DNA of 64,000 bases. Origin: Limanda limanda. Taxonomy: Eukaryota > Chordata > Actinopteri > Pleuronectiformes > Pleuronectidae. This document shows positions 36,966-64,000 of the stretch, piece after piece (the stretch's first letter is position 1; each line of letters opens with the position of its first letter). The notes beneath the pieces were generated by a model that saw nothing but the letters and a program-made list of their open reading frames with translations, did no database searches and was not told where the DNA came from. The stretch is taken from the NCBI RefSeq assembly GCF_963576545.1, contig NC_083649.1, forward strand, positions 5,259,406 to 5,323,405, read 5' to 3'. The translations under genes were made by a program, and so were the position numbers.

Positions 36966-38077
36966 TTTAAGATTAGACCTGACTTTAACTTTGAGGTCTT
37001 ATCATAACGTAGGTTTACTCTCAGTGTTACTGGGTCTACGTCCTCTCACGTCTGTGGGTCACTCTGCCCTCTGCACACACGCTGATTGTTTCCACTGAAA
37101 TGGAATCAAAGCGCTGAAGAGATGAAAACAGAATAAGTTAAGTCCACTTTTGATTGAATGTCCATTAAGAGCTTGAAACACATTCTTATCCTCAGTGCTT
37201 TTGTTGCCTCAGAATGGAATCGTAATCCGTGGAAGGGAGCGGCAACATCTGCACAATCCTTTTTACGTGCGATTGCAACTTCAACTTATCTCAAATCGCC
37301 ACTGTGCAAAGGTCAAGGGTTTATTCACCACTGAGGCTGGAGGGGACATTTCAGTTACAGTTTCAGTTTGATTGATCGACCTCTGACCGTCCAGCTGCAA
37401 GACGCCAGATGTGAGAAGATCTGAGTTATGAAAAGGTTAAAAAGTTCCTCTGAGTGACGCTCAGGTATTTTGTCTCACCTTGGATTTATCCTCTCAGGCG
37501 ACAGCAGCTCCAGTCAATTACATAATGCATCAAAAGAGAAGACACTTAAGGTGTTAAGGTAGAAATCCGACTGAACTTTCAGAGTTTAAAGATTCACTGT
37601 TTGATATAGTTGTCAAAATAACAGCAATTGATACTGTATAATGCAATTTTTTAGATGTACGACAGATCATTTTATTAGAATTGAAAGTAGCTGATTGCTA
37701 TATAGTATAAATTGTTTAATATCTTGTTGTTGTTATAGTTGGAGACCCTCCCCCATACAAATCTAAAATTGGACATTTTAATTCTTTGCAAATAAAGTTT
37801 TCTACATGACTCTTCTGCTATTTTCTGACTATCGTCTCTTCTTCAGCGTTTCTCCGGCAGAAGACTCTGGTTTTTCGCAGCTTAGGGTGCACGTAGGTTG
37901 GCAGGTAGGTTAGTGGCCAGTAGGTTAGTGGCATGTATGCAGGCCAATTTGGTCAATTTGGCTCAAATGAAATGATCGGAACGTTGGCAATTGGTACATG
38001 AAGAGGATTTCAGCTTTAATTAAGCAGCTCTACGTTATGAGGTCTTTCTTACCCTATGTTGCATCCTTCTGCCAAAT

Positions 38078-38404
38078 TTCGTGGAAATCTGTTACACAGT
38101 TTCGTAGTAATCCTGCTGACAAACAAACAAACAAACACACCTGCTTGTTGGAAGGTAGTTAATTTGCACACAGTTTCCACATGTGACCAGGAGGCGTCAC
38201 TGATATTTAATTGATGGCGACAGTGCACATTAATCCCTGGAGGGCGCGTCACACCTCATGTTTCACGTTGGAAAGAATTCATTCAATTAATTTCCGAACA
38301 TTCAGGTTGGACACAATTCAAGGTGCGGAGTGAATGACTCAAATCACTTTGTTAGAAACTGTGTCAGCAGGAGAAGAAACATCTGGACTGGTTGTATTTC
38401 TAAT
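38078..38404 (+). repeat. Outer direct repeat, right copy
   Basis: Homologous and collinear with 30900-31192, about 7.2 kb away. The pair encloses the TRIM gene and its inner repeats. An extra piece of about 35 bp (near 38298-38335) is absent from the left copy. Confidence 0.7.
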
Positions 38405-39737
38405 TTGAACTCCAGACATCCTCACGGTTGGTGCAATGTAATACAACTGAACATGTGGGGTTTAAAATTTGCTATGTTTAAGAAATACGTATGGAGTGTT
38501 GCTTTGCAAATACGGAAATTTCAAGAATAATGTCGTAATATTACAAGAATAAAGTCTAAATTGAAAAGAAATCATAATATGCAGAGATTAAAGTTGTACT
38601 TTTATGAGAAAAAGTCATAGTATTAAGGAGAATCCCATTTTACCTAAGTTCTGCTGGATCTGAAATCTTGAAAAACTACAAAACCTCAGAGATGATATCG
38701 AACAAAAAGTTCTGTTCTCTCAGCACTGAACAGCCGAAGCTTCCTATTTGCTGCATCGAGTAAAACTAGACTCACACTGACATTGAGAACTTCTTCATTT
38801 ATTGAGTTGTTTATACGGTGACGCTGCTCTCAAACGATAATACATCTGTTGTCAGGTTTTTGAACAAACACACACACACACACACAAAGATACTGATTAT
38901 TAAAAACGCTCGAGACATAAAACCACCAAAGTGACAGGGACTGTACATTTGTACATAGAAGGTAGAAAAACAGGACTAATAACAAAAACTAGAATTTCAA
39001 CTGAAGAACACTGAAGGTTTACATCAGATATGTGGTGATACTCTGACACTTATAACACATGAAGGTGCCGAGTACAAAGATACTGTGTGGGGAGTGTACT
39101 TATACTTACTTTGCTGACAGTATTATGTCCACAGTCAGAACGTGTGAGGGGAAACGTTAGAACATATATGCAGCGACATGAGAAAACTACAACTGGCCGA
39201 ATATATCTTACAGCCACAACACGCTGACAACGTGGTACTAGTTTAAAATTTACGAGTATTCATTTCACAAGGTGCTCTCCTCACATATAAATACTCACTT
39301 TATTCACAAACTCCCCCTCGACATCCTGGTTAAACTTATAACTTCCATTTACGCATTACGAAATATTCTGTCACGGAGATTTAAGTGTTCCACATGTAGA
39401 TTTAGTAAATTTATGCATTTTATTCTGTTATTTTTGGTAAAAACTGAACGGAAGTTTATCCGGAGATCGTAGGAAGTGAATAAATTACAGCAGGACATTT
39501 AGAGGTTATGTGTACCGAGCAATAATCTTTCTGGGTATGGACAGACACGTACTGCAGGTGTATATACAGAGTCAGTGTAATACAGTGGCTATGGTACCAA
39601 CCGGATCCCATCTAGAGCTGGTCTGGATCAGATATTCTCCTTCTGGATATGTCAAATATGTGGAAAGATCAAATAACTATGACTCTGAAGCTGTCTACTG
39701 AAAAAAAGGAAACAGGTAAGTCCCTACAAGTGAAGCC

Positions 39738-39840
39738 AAAGTGTCTCAACTAGCCCCTGGTGGCTGGCTGCAGCATAGGTCATAAACTCCTCCTCCATGT
39801 TAGTGCACAGGACATGGACCAAACTAAAAATGAAAATGTC
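39738..39840 (+). repeat. Dispersed repeat copy 3
   Basis: Same block order as 8454-8560: 'cccctggtggctggctgcag', 'cataggtcataaactcc', then 'acatggaccaaactaaaaa'. Confidence 0.65.
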
Positions 39841-40551
39841 AAATACAATTTGTGATTGCAAAGTTAATTTTTTTTTACAATAATTCTGGTTTAAATTAGA
39901 TATTTAATGCTGTAAAAATGTGATTATTGATTCACAGTTGAGACTGAATCCCAATTGGTGGAGCGTGTGCGTCAGTGGGACGTTGATAACACTGTCACTG
40001 AACCATCAACTCAATGTAAAGCTGCAGTTTTAAGGTGAAAAAGTTGCATCGTGTTGCTTTACAGATTCTGACAATGAGCATTTCTGCAGGATGTGTCGGT
40101 CTGTTGCATCCAGGTTTGGATGTTATGATTATTTCCATTATCAACTAATCTGCTGGCTATTTCCTAGGGCTGTAAAATTTTCATTAATAATGAAAAATCC
40201 TAATAAATAAAAAATCACGACAACCTTCAAATTCCTTGTTTTGTTTCAGATAAATTAAAGAATAAAACCCCTACGGTTCTTGATTGGTTTCCTAACCTAC
40301 TTGTGATCGGATCTCTCAGGACAGAAGTTCACATCAGGTCTGAAGATGGCGAAAGTGTCTTCTAAGAGACGGACGATACAGCGATGAGATGTAAATAATG
40401 GAGGAAGCAGAGCTGAAGGGAGAAAACTACGAGTTCCGTCTAGAAATCTGTCTCACAGCCGATCTACTGTCTAATCACTGCTGTGCCTCTTCAAGTCTTT
40501 CGTGAGTTTGATTCGATTCGTCCGCTGGCGTCGCCCTCGGCTCTCGGGCTG

Positions 40552-56467
<15,916 letters not shown>

Positions 56468-57399
56468 TCTGCAAAAAAAGGAAAGACTGAGATGAGATGT
56501 CACGTTGAACTATCATGAATTTCTTTGTCTTGCACTTTCACTTATGCTAATGGTATTACGGGAAGACGTGAGTCATCATTAATCAACCAGTAAACTTCTC
56601 AAGCAACCAGGCTGTTAGAAAGGAGAAGAGGGGGAGACATCAAGCTAACGTCACGTTACTTCTTTAAGATCAGGCTCCCAGGTCTCCCCTGAGGAGCCCT
56701 GAAAAGGCCCTTTTATTCATTCCAGAACAATGCGTCAGGATCACATTTGCCTTACGGTCCCATGTGAGACGACAACAGTGAACTACAGGCCTCTCTGTGC
56801 CTCGGATCCCTGCAGCTGACCGGACCGGCCGCTCTGGTCCAGCGTCTCCGTGTCTGAAGCTGCTCAGGACCTCATTACCACTCCTGTTTGGGAGACTTCC
56901 ATGCCTTGTTGGCTAAAAGACAGGAGCATAAACATTGGGGAACTAATGGCTTTAAGTGAGCAGGTTTGAATTGCCCGGGTCCTTGCAGGCCCCTATGGGC
57001 TTGTTCTGGCACTGGTTTGGCGAGCTTCCCATTGACAAAGAAGGAGTGTACAGCCGTGTTGGCAGATTTAAGAGCCACCGTATAGCTTTTAAATTTACTT
57101 GATTATTAGAATAGAATTAAATGTTACACAAAACTTAGAACAGGTATTTTCCCTAACAGCAGGTAGACATTGACTTTTGACCCACTTACTTATAAATTCC
57201 TATGATTATCCTATCATACATTTAATGTCAAGCAGCAGTAAAGGCAAAGGACTGTTTGCTTTAATTCCTCACCTGAAATCATTCAGCTAAATTTGGTGGC
57301 AAAGTTCAGTTAAATAACAATGGCCATCTTAGTTTGAATTACTGACCAAACCAACCAACTAAACCAACTAAACAAAAGGCTTTAAATGGGCTTATGGCC

Positions 57400-57670
57400 T
57401 TAGCGATAAGATATGTCGCTGCGATATCTGGACAAAGCTCGGAGAAAAGCCAGTAGCCCCAGGGTGCCTCCCGTTGGGATGTTCTGAGCACGTTCAAGTA
57501 GTCTTTGACCCGGAGGTTGACCAAAAACACATTGGAGAGACTACATATCTTATGCAGGTTAGGAACGCCTCGGGATTCCCCAGCAGGTGGCGCTGTGTGA
57601 TCTGTGACCAAATGAATGGATGGACATTGGATGGATTTGGGATTTTAGAGTTTATAAATGAATAAAAACA
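57400..57670 (+). mobile_element. Rex3/RTE-type LINE remnant
   Basis: Blocks in the expected order for the 3' end of this fish LINE: 'agggtgcctcccgttgggat', 'gttctgagcacgt', 'agagactacatatctt', 'ggaacgcctcgggattcccc' and an 'atggatgg'-type tail (about 57614-57635). Old and diverged. The 'ccagcaggtggcgctg' at 57580-57595 falls inside it. Confidence 0.6.
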
Positions 57671-58588
57671 GCTGGCAACTGACATTGATACTGTTTATAT
57701 GAGGGAATTTGAGTTTGATTGGATTTCTCTCTAAAACCTTTCATCGCTGCAATGTGTGAACACTTATAATCTTTGTGGTAAATTGTGTTCAGGTGTGCCA
57801 CGGTTAGTGGGCACTGCTGAGAGAGGTCGGCTGTGATGTCAGCAGCCTCTCATCATTCATTTTCAACAGCAACATTACAACAATTGCTCTTCTGACTCGT
57901 GTTACTTCGGCATCTTATCTGACTGGCATTAACTCGAAGCCTTTTAGCAGGGCAATTAAGATAAAGCCCCCGGGACATAGAAGATGAACACACCCTTTGA
58001 CATGTTTATCTCTGAGATCACGCTCCAAGCGACACAACTCAAGAGCTACATGCTTTATCAGAGGCTAATTAAATCACTCAAGATGATTTTCCCAGCATTT
58101 GAAGTTTGAAAATGAGGATGAGTAAGACCAATATTCAGCTGAGAACTTCAGTCTGGGATTGTACAGGAGAAAGCGTATAAAACGTCATCATTTAATCATC
58201 AGTGGCTCCAAAATTGAGGTTCAAGACCCGACAAAGGTTTCCAAGATAATCAATAGGGGTCCCAAAATTATTTAAAAAAGAAATATAGAAGTAATGCTTT
58301 TTTAAACATCTTTGGGACTTGAGAAATCCTAAAAATGAAATAGTGTACCCATGAACTATCTTCACTTTAGCCGAGTTCAAATTCACACTTTTCACACATC
58401 CTAAACTGTGAAGAGTAGATTCATCAATCAAAGTGATAGCAATTAATTAAATCACAACCATGGAGCTGAAATATCTGACATATACACACAATCCAAGTTT
58501 CCATCATTCAAAATTCCAAATGAGGAATGTTCACATTCATTATCATATCATTGAAGAAATGACGTTAAGGAGGAAACGCTGCACTCAC

Positions 58589-58700
58589 CTGCCTTCAGAA
58601 GACGGACATTTAGCACCAGTCTAATCTAACCTGGCAGCCTCCTCACAGCCGTGTCCCATCCAGCAGAGGACCATCCAGTGGTCGTGGTGTAGAGGGAGTA
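58589..58700 (-). promoter_or_regulatory. tecta: Possible 5' non-coding first exon of tecta
   Basis: A strong donor (minus strand GGCAG|gtgagt, exon end at 58589) lies 2.1 kb upstream of the ATG exon. That exon has an acceptor immediately before its start codon and so needs an upstream exon. The right edge and promoter are not identifiable by eye. This is inferred from splice signals only. Confidence 0.35.
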
Positions 58701-61288
58701 GAAGGAAGCAGTGGAGGGGAAATTTGCTAAAGTGATAACAAGAGAAGAGAGTTTTTAGAGGAGTTGAATGACCAGAGAGATGGAATCCTCTCGTCCAAGT
58801 CCAGAACCAGAAAGATTTCCAGCAGGAGCCACAACAATCCAGAGTTTTGAGTTGGGTGTTTAAAAGAGTGAAGCCCTGTGGAGACTGAAAACCCCCTGTT
58901 GGAACTGTGGAAGGAGCTTTTTCCCAAAGAAGCAGATGGAAACTTTACCTGGGATAGTGTTCAACTTAATCTGAGATCAGTGTTTGGGGAAGGGGGTCGG
59001 TGGGGTGGAGAGGGAAGTGGAGGGGAGGGACAGCACAGGAATCTGAGGAAGAGAGGGAGTGGAAACAGAGCAATATGTTCTAAGGGTAGAGGGGAGGTCA
59101 GATACCTGGAAAAGATGGAGGGAAGTGGAAAAACTAAAGAGAAATACTGTTTGAGGAAATGTGTTAAACACAGGAGAAGAGGAATGTTTTGCACAAAGAG
59201 AGGCTCTCATGCAGGATGAGTGTCAAGTCTTTCAGGCAGGATCTGTCGTTAGCACCTGCAATGGGCCAAATGATGATAAAATATCTGGTGGAAAAATTCG
59301 ATGGAAACACTGTGGCCTTTATATTTTTGGAACAATGTTAACCCTCGTTATTAATATTTCTCTCAGCTTCTCTAGCAGCTCTTTTGGTTATAATTTCTCT
59401 AAAAATGGATGCATTTTAAATGTAGAAAAAGGTCGACATAGGGCTGTTGCCCTTTGATTTGGCACTCGTTGTGGTATCGGCTATTCCAGAGTTCATTCAG
59501 TACATTTAAATCTCAGGGCGCCTGAGCACACAAAGTAGCAGAGTGTCACTTGGGGGCATTTATGGACAAAACAGCAGAAACACACACACAGTCTGAAACC
59601 TTGCTTTTCAACCTCCGTGGTAGGTTGAGTTACAGAATTAACATGAGTCACTTTGGCCACTCTGTGTACCCCCTTTTTTTTTTAATTAGGCACAGCCTCA
59701 TTTACAAGGTTACACAAGACACTTCATTACGATAGATGCCGGACGGATAGCCAGGGGAAATCTCAGGTGGATCCACACTGATAGGGTCTGGGAAGGAAAG
59801 GGCAGTCAGATGGGTCTTTGTTGCAGTCGGACAGTGGAAGTAATTGGAGAGGCAGAGAGCAAGATGTGTGAAAGGCTCCAGGTATGAGGGCAGGCCCCGG
59901 GCTCCCATTAAGCAGCACCAAGGCTCTCAGTGCAGGCTTCTTTTATACGTCCCACGCCTTGTTGTGTAAATGCTCACATACTCTTAAACAACCTGTGAAA
60001 GAGAGTGTCGCACAAAGAGGGACAAAAAAATCAACAGTTACAGATGACCTACTGGGTCGGGGGAGCTTCCTGATCTCAGGGTTGTGTTTTGGGAAATGTT
60101 GAGGACGTAGAAGTGGGGAAGACCGAGATGAGACACTCGAGTTTCTCTCACTTTGCACCCTTTGCGTTCCCGTTCCCTATGACGCAGGACAATTCAACCG
60201 GAAAGTAACACATAATACGTGAGTATATTGCTCCTTTTCTCTTCTCTGATCTTGGGTGGTCAACTTGAAGCTCCATTAATGAGTCTTAACAGCATATCAA
60301 ATGATGATGTGTCATAGGTCGAAGGAGTCGCTTGCAGTGAGTCATCATCTGGCTCAACAAAAACTATTTTAGCATTTAGAGCATCATTTTGTGTTAATGG
60401 GAAAAAAATGTTCTGCATCAACGGTCAACATGACATTGGATAGCTAGAGCCAATCATAACTGTGGAAACTTAATTATGAGATGGCAAAAAGTTTGATTCA
60501 CCTGATAGTTTAGTGTCTCAAAGTCCCAGAATGCATCACAGAGTGTGATTCAAACTCCCTTCCTTCAATCCCTGAACTGGATTTGTCCAATGAACAGTGA
60601 ATGGGAAGGACCTGACACCTTGAACTCAGTTTATATAAACACGACTCTTGAGGGTCCATTGATTGGGGAGCCACTTTTAAAAATTGTTTCCATGACACAG
60701 GAAAACTGCATCAAAGGTTTCCCTGCAGCAGGACGGTACTGTGTGGGAACAGTGGGACGCTATCACAAGTTCTGGAGAATCCATCAAGCCTGACCTTCAC
60801 AAAGAAGGTCCCGGACTGGAAACCAGTTGAGCTCTGTGTCGGCCGTCACCTTATCCGTGGAGTGGACCACTCTAATTCAACCCCTATGCCCAGCGGTTGG
60901 CTCTGCCCTGCCCTCCTCTCCTTCCATCCCATTCACGAGGTCGAACCTTCTTCCAGTAACCCAAACCTTCGTGCCCCAACGGCCCCTTCACCTCAGCACA
61001 CAATGGACGCTGTTCAGCCCCCCCCCTGCCCTCAATTCCCACTTCATAATGCAATGGGGCAGATCAGAGTTCCAACTTGCGCAACCAGGTCCTTTTTTAC
61101 GTAAGAAGGCGCTAGGTGTGATTAATACAAAGCAACCACATCCATCCTCCTTGGTAAGTCTGACCTTCCATCAGAGAATGTCTCCGTGCTCAATGACAGT
61201 TTGGTTATAGCCATGTTCTTGCATTGACATATTGTGAAAGTGGTTGTGGTCCACACAGGAACTCCAGTGGCTTTGTAGAAGGATCCAT
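58700..61288. other. tecta upstream flank, no gene recognised
   Basis: Contains a G-rich purine tract (58985-59130) whose translations are low-complexity. Otherwise it is unique sequence. Open frames up to 127 aa (60827-61210) are Pro/Ser/Leu-rich without recognisable motifs and I do not accept them as genes. Confidence 0.45.
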
Positions 61289-61598
61289 TATTAAGATTAA
61301 GACACATTTTATTATCCCACACACATGCACAGACATGCACAGGCACACTCATGCAAGGGGAAATGTAACCTCTGCTTTTAACCCATCTGGTGCAGGACAC
61401 ACAGAGCAGTGAGCAGCCATGAACCGCACCGGGGGAGCAGATGTTGGGGGAGTAAGGTGCCTTGCTCAGGGGCACTTCTGGACAGATCAATCCAGGTTCG
61501 TCTTTTTGTTGTTTCTCCGTGGAGTCGAACCAGAGAAGAACCAGAGACCTTTTCTGCCCATAGTCCAAGTTTCTGCCACTAGTCCACCGCCTCTCCAC
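61289..61598 (-). mobile_element. tRNA-derived SINE, inverted copy
   Basis: Reverse complement of the element at 45735-46070. The TTAAGA tail lies at the left (61289-61300), the body with 'ggggagtaaggtgccttgct' in the middle, and the B-box (ggagtcgaacc) near 61521-61531. It differs from the other copy by several short changes, so the insertions are independent and not very recent. Confidence 0.88.
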
Positions 61599-64000
61599 TG
61601 TCCCAGCAGTCAATAAAATTAAGTATTTATCGTATATTTATATACATGTCCATAACTCTCCACTAGGGTCAATTTCTATGTTGAACCTGCATGTTCAATA
61701 CAACATGTGTGTTAAGCTACATGCTAAAGTCAACATGCTCAGGTTCATCTGTCATAGATAGATCACAATAAACATCGCGGCTTGAAATCTGGATTAATTT
61801 GTGACTTAATTTGTAAATGTAATGCTGCATTTGGAATAACACTGCATCTATAAGTGATGCTTATACATGTGTGTGTACAATCCATCCAAAATATGTTTCA
61901 TTCTGAGTCAATATAAATAAACCTTGTCCTGTTGTTGGAGCTAAATCAAACCTCGGAGAATGACGTGACCCCACCCTGAGTATACAGAATCCACTTCTGT
62001 GTCAGTCCATCCGATAGATGTCGAGACATTTCCCCTAAAACCCAAAACAGTGAACCCAACGGTGGTGCTAAAAGCTAGAGAATTAGGGAACCACTCCAAA
62101 TGGCAGAGGGTGTCAGGGAGTGGATTTAAAGTCATTCACAAAGTACAGAGACCCAAGCTGAGACTGAAAAAGTCTAAACTTGAAGGAGATATTTATTATT
62201 CCAGACCCGAGAGGTAACTGAGGAGCTTATACTGTTTTCCTGAATCAACGTCAGAGCTGCTTCTTCATACAATTAAAGTCAAAAATGTCAGGAGCACCGT
62301 TGTGACTGAGTGGTCCACTGGCTCCTCTGCTCCCGAACTGGGTGCTGCTGGTGACGCTGTGCCGAGGGGTGGGTGGCATAGATATCGCACTCAGGATTAG
62401 AGTTATGCTGCTGGAAGAGGAGGAGGGGAAAAATAATAGGGAATGCCCCAGAAACACAACACCGCCTGACACGTATGGAATGGACTCTTTGCAGCGCGAC
62501 CGAATCACGCCTGCCAGAAAGAGAGAAGATCTGCACAATCACATCTTCTCCACAGCCAAGCATTCAGAGTGTGAAACGGATCTGAGCATGCTGGTCACAA
62601 CGCTGCCTCCAACAAGAACTATTCTGTCACCTGGTTGACCTACTTTACAGCTTGTCTCTCAATCAGGTCTTTGAAAAGATCTGCAGTGGTTGACGAAAGC
62701 TATTTTTGCAGCAATTACTCATTTGATATGTTTTGCAATAACATCATGTGAGTGGAGCTCCTGTAGTAGGAAAATGGCTTTTTTGGGACAGTGGGAGGAA
62801 GTGGAGAAGCGTTGTCCATCTTTATTTATGTGTCTGTGCTCCTGAACCATAAAAATACAACAATGTAGTGAACTGTGATATTTATAATTTATTTTTTTAG
62901 GAGAAGTGAAATCACCAGGACACAGTACAGGTGAAGAAATGGCCATATAATCTCAAGAAAAATGTCAGGATACACAAACTACAGAAAGAAAACGTGACAT
63001 AAATTAAACACCATGTACTAAACAGCACAAACCCAGCAATTCTTTTCATAGACTTTTTCACGAGTTATAATATTTGTATTTGGTATTAACGAGGACTAAA
63101 GCTGAGGATGAAAGAAGCACAGATATTTAAAAAATGTCAAAATCTAAAATAATGCCCATTAACAACTTGTTTCCCTGAAAGGACACATCTCACACACAAT
63201 TTAAATCAAATACCGTATATCAAGAAATATCAGTACATGCAAACCCACGTCACAAACAAAAAGAAATCCCATAATTTCCCATGTAGCCATTCTGTCATAG
63301 TATAGTATCGTACAAGTGAGTCAGAAAACACCCAAGAGAGATCTCCAGTTATCTACTACACCAAGGAAGTCTGTATGAGGAGTGATAGCGACACAGCACT
63401 CTCAGGCCGACACAGCATTTCAACATATTTTCACGTGGTAATGACACGAGGCAAAACTCTTGCTTCATCTGGACAGAAAGATTTCGTCCTGTCACCTTCG
63501 TTGCCTCTCAAAACGTAAACGCCGGCAATTAAAGGTTCACGAGTCAAGTTTGAGCAACGCACATCCAGGTCATTGCTAGAACACATCTCTACATGCACGG
63601 AAACACCTTCAATATACACCTCATGTAGAACCCTGGATCAACCAGACCTGTCCGACATTGGACTGAGGAAGAAAACCAGATGTTTGAGACATACAACCCT
63701 TTGGAAAATCTCTCTGGGTTTCTCCGTATTTGTAATTTGAATTTCTTGGTCTAAAACTCGATTTGTGTTTTCATGTACATCCAGTCCCGGTGGGCTGGGT
63801 GAGGTTGTGCGAGGTTCAGCGAACTGGAAAGTGGTTTGATCTATTTACAGCCACTGTAAATGTTTTGTTTTTGGTTTCCACCGTTCACTGCCTACTTTGG
63901 CCACAAGCTCAGGAGAACACATTTCAAACAGGCTCTAAAGGTGATAATGTCAGAGCTGTGGTTCATCACACATCTGCAGCCGAGCAAACACAGCGAACAC
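61599..64000. other. Right end of the window, no coding exon recognised
   Basis: Unique sequence. On the minus strand an AATAAA-type signal lies at about 62887-62895 (plus strand ttattttttt/tttatt context). That would suit the 3' end of a minus-strand gene whose coding exons are beyond 64000. The 63431-63619 minus frame has no recognisable motif. Confidence 0.35.

Larger units (their letters stand above)
36966..40551. other. Spacer between the TRIM region and tecta
   Basis: Unique AT-rich sequence with the right outer repeat (38078-38404), a (CA)n tract near 38870 and dispersed repeat copy 3 (39738-39840). The last part is the tecta 3' UTR and downstream flank. No coding exon recognised. Confidence 0.5.

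Noticed and set aside
57580..57595. CTCF-like motif upstream of tecta
   Set aside because: It lies inside a diverged Rex3-like LINE tail where this string is part of the repeat; no independent evidence of regulation.
59161..61210. Several plus-strand frames of 80-127 aa upstream of tecta
   Set aside because: Low-complexity or Pro/Ser-rich translations without motifs, splice partners or codon periodicity that I could see.

Overview
The window is genomic DNA from a ray-finned (teleost) fish. The genes are split by introns with canonical GT-AG boundaries, and the space between them is filled with fish-type mobile DNA (hAT-like DNA elements, tRNA-derived SINEs, LINE tails), microsatellites and minisatellites. 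The proteins match vertebrate families. I rebuilt the gene models by joining exons by eye and checking that reading phases agree at every junction; no database search was run.

Layout. 1-6.3 kb: no coding exon seen; a decayed SINE-like copy and a large satellite-like array (3.8-6.26 kb). 6.3-6.9 kb: a CpG-rich promoter with the first coding exon of a TLCD3 (FAM57)-family gene on the minus strand, whose other exons must lie left of the window or were not recognised. 7.0-11.3 kb: tandem repeats, including a 1.07-kb GATA/GGTA/GACA block. 11.7-14.7 kb (+): a compact gene for a 171-aa mucin-like protein with a signal peptide, a Thr/Pro repeat and a glycine-rich membrane segment. 19.4-28.2 kb (-): a complete usp2 gene, 12 coding exons, 404 aa, short (USP2-45-like) form. 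33.3-35.05 kb (+): one intronless RING/B-box/coiled-coil/PRY-SPRY TRIM gene of the finTRIM/TRIM16-like type, bracketed by two nested pairs of direct repeats. 40.5-56.5 kb (-): a complete tecta (alpha-tectorin) gene, 23 coding exons, 2197 aa, from signal peptide to GPI signal, probably with a 5' non-coding exon near 58.6 kb. 56.5-64 kb: upstream flank with a Rex3-like LINE remnant and a SINE; no coding exon recognised.

The genes do not form a pathway. usp2 encodes a deubiquitinase and the TRIM gene a probable E3 ubiquitin ligase. tecta encodes a structural protein of the tectorial/otolithic membrane of the inner ear, and the mucin-like gene probably encodes a small surface glycoprotein. USP2 and TECTA are both on human 11q23, so their linkage here looks like conserved synteny. 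The TRIM gene and the mucin-like gene look like lineage-specific insertions or expansions.

The most unusual material is the repeat architecture around the TRIM gene (nested direct repeats plus a near-perfect 51-bp palindrome), the two-stage satellite array at 3.8-6.3 kb, the mucin-like gene that I cannot assign to a named family, and a GC-AG intron in tecta.
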